Assembly (NCBI GenBank): GCA_900316435.1
Contig: ONCY01000003.1
Span: 1 to 41,924 of the forward strand
Length of the DNA stretch: 41,924 nt
Direction of reading: 5' to 3'
DNA from: an uncultured Eubacteriales bacterium
GTDB lineage: Bacteria; Bacillota; Clostridia; Oscillospirales; Acutalibacteraceae
Positions 41,541-41,924 of this stretch are shown one piece after another. The translations under genes and the position numbers were made by a program. The notes below the pieces were generated by a model, which was not told the origin of the DNA, did not search any database, and saw nothing but the letters and a program-made list of their open reading frames with translations. Every line of letters begins with the position of its first letter. The first letter of the stretch is position 1.

Positions 41541-41617
41541 CCCGCCGTTGCAGTAACGTTTATGTTATATCATCGTTTTCCAAAGGCGGCTTTGGATGCA
41601 ACGTCACGTTGCCGCAT
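41541..41617 (-). repeat. Structured 3'-end repeat, copy B
   Basis: Read on the minus strand, GCGGCAACGTGACGTTGCATCC starts inside the last codons of the polymerase gene. CGTTGCA/TGCAACG (41597-41603 with 41546-41552) encloses 44 nt, exactly as in copy A. CCAAAG-CCGC-CTTTGG makes an internal hairpin, and GCAACGGCGGGT closes the element. The polymerase stop codon TGA (41604-41606) is the centre of the element's first palindrome. Confidence 0.75.
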
Positions 41618-41924
41618 GTCCCCCTATTTGGCGGTTCCTTTCTCTTGCGGTGGCGCCCTCGCGGAAGTTCATGCCCCTGAGTACGGCGTTTTTTCCGTAG
41701 CGCATTCTCAGGCTTAAAATCGTCTGCTGGATTTGCTTCTCGCGCGTTTCAAATTTGCTTTCGGCGGGCCCGCTTATGTCAAACAGGCTCAGCTGCTCGC
41801 TTTTTTGCGAAGCGTCCAGCCCGCCCTCGGGCACTGTGTGATTCGCCACGATATACATCCGCCGCACAAGCAGGTCGGGGTTTACGACGCGGTCGAACAG
41901 CCTGAGCACCGCCTCGGTTATTTT
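41604..41924 (-). CDS. Y-family DNA polymerase (DinB/UmuC type), 3' end only
   Basis: The last 106 codons of a gene that begins beyond the right edge. LRLFDRVVNPDLLVRRMYIVANHT belongs to the little-finger domain and C-terminal region of clostridial Y-family polymerases, and the SEQLSLFD motif resembles a beta-clamp-binding QLSLF peptide. The tail continues through LSLRMRYGKNAVLRGMNF to a short extension (GGHAAT) encoded by the repeat element. It would carry out error-prone bypass of DNA lesions. The YolD-like partner follows in the same direction. Confidence 0.88.
   Translation of the reverse strand, partial: KITEAVLRLFDRVVNPDLLVRRMYIVANHTVPEGGLDASQKSEQLSLFDISGPAESKFETREKQIQQTILSLRMRYGKNAVLRGMNFREGATARERNRQIGGHAAT

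Overview
The window looks like a chromosomal segment of a low-to-mid GC Gram-positive Clostridia bacterium, most likely Oscillospiraceae/Ruminococcus-like. The reasons are the spore-maturation pair spmA-spmB, a class III (Firmicutes-type) fructose-1,6-bisphosphatase, strong AGGAGG-type ribosome binding sites, SAM-I, FMN and THF riboswitches, ECF-transporter S components, and a YolD-like/DinB pair. This assignment is inference from gene content; no rRNA or tRNA gene is present to confirm it. I saw no CRISPR array, insertion sequence or prophage.

Layout: (1) 1-5003, minus strand: a TetR regulator, an MMPL/RND exporter and a secreted Leu/Gly heptad-repeat partner that runs off the left edge. (2) 5137-5364: acyl carrier protein with its own consensus promoter and a long leader. 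(3) 5624-13460, plus strand: aromatic amino acid cluster aroE-aroK, then a promoter, then aroF-tyrA-aroB-aroA-aroC-pheA. It runs from DAHP to prephenate and phenylpyruvate; only 3-dehydroquinate dehydratase is missing. (4) 13740-17300, minus: a small XRE regulator, a zinc-ribbon membrane protein, an SPFH/GYF protein and a lipoprotein, behind one promoter with an operator-like palindrome. (5) 17482-22088: murA (minus), a PAP2 phosphatase and fbp. (6) 22181-28784, plus: a six-gene envelope/signalling cluster built round a membrane Ser/Thr kinase. Its N-terminal zinc ribbon and C-terminal extracytoplasmic domain recur in neighbouring non-kinase proteins. (7) 28840-33650, minus: rpe, a degenerate P-type-ATPase-like protein, an RlmB-type methyltransferase and a small membrane protein. 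(8) 33969-36905: spmA-spmB, an AbrB-type regulator, an Sfp-type phosphopantetheinyl transferase, a cupin and a GNAT acetyltransferase. (9) 36987-40126: three consecutive transcription units, each under a different riboswitch (SAM-I/metK, FMN/ribU, THF/folT). (10) 40202-41924, minus: an Mrp-type Fe-S P-loop ATPase, a YolD-like protein and the 3' end of a Y-family DNA polymerase.

The most notable items are the kinase/zinc-ribbon cluster (6), with a threonine at the same residue number in three proteins; the catalytically degenerate P-type ATPase; an apparently undescribed structured repeat found twice, each time starting exactly at the stop codon of the upstream gene (pheA and dinB); and an orphan hairpin-plus-terminator segment between the PAP2 gene and the fbp promoter. 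Start codons were chosen by ribosome binding site where several were possible, so several genes are shorter than their maximal open reading frames.
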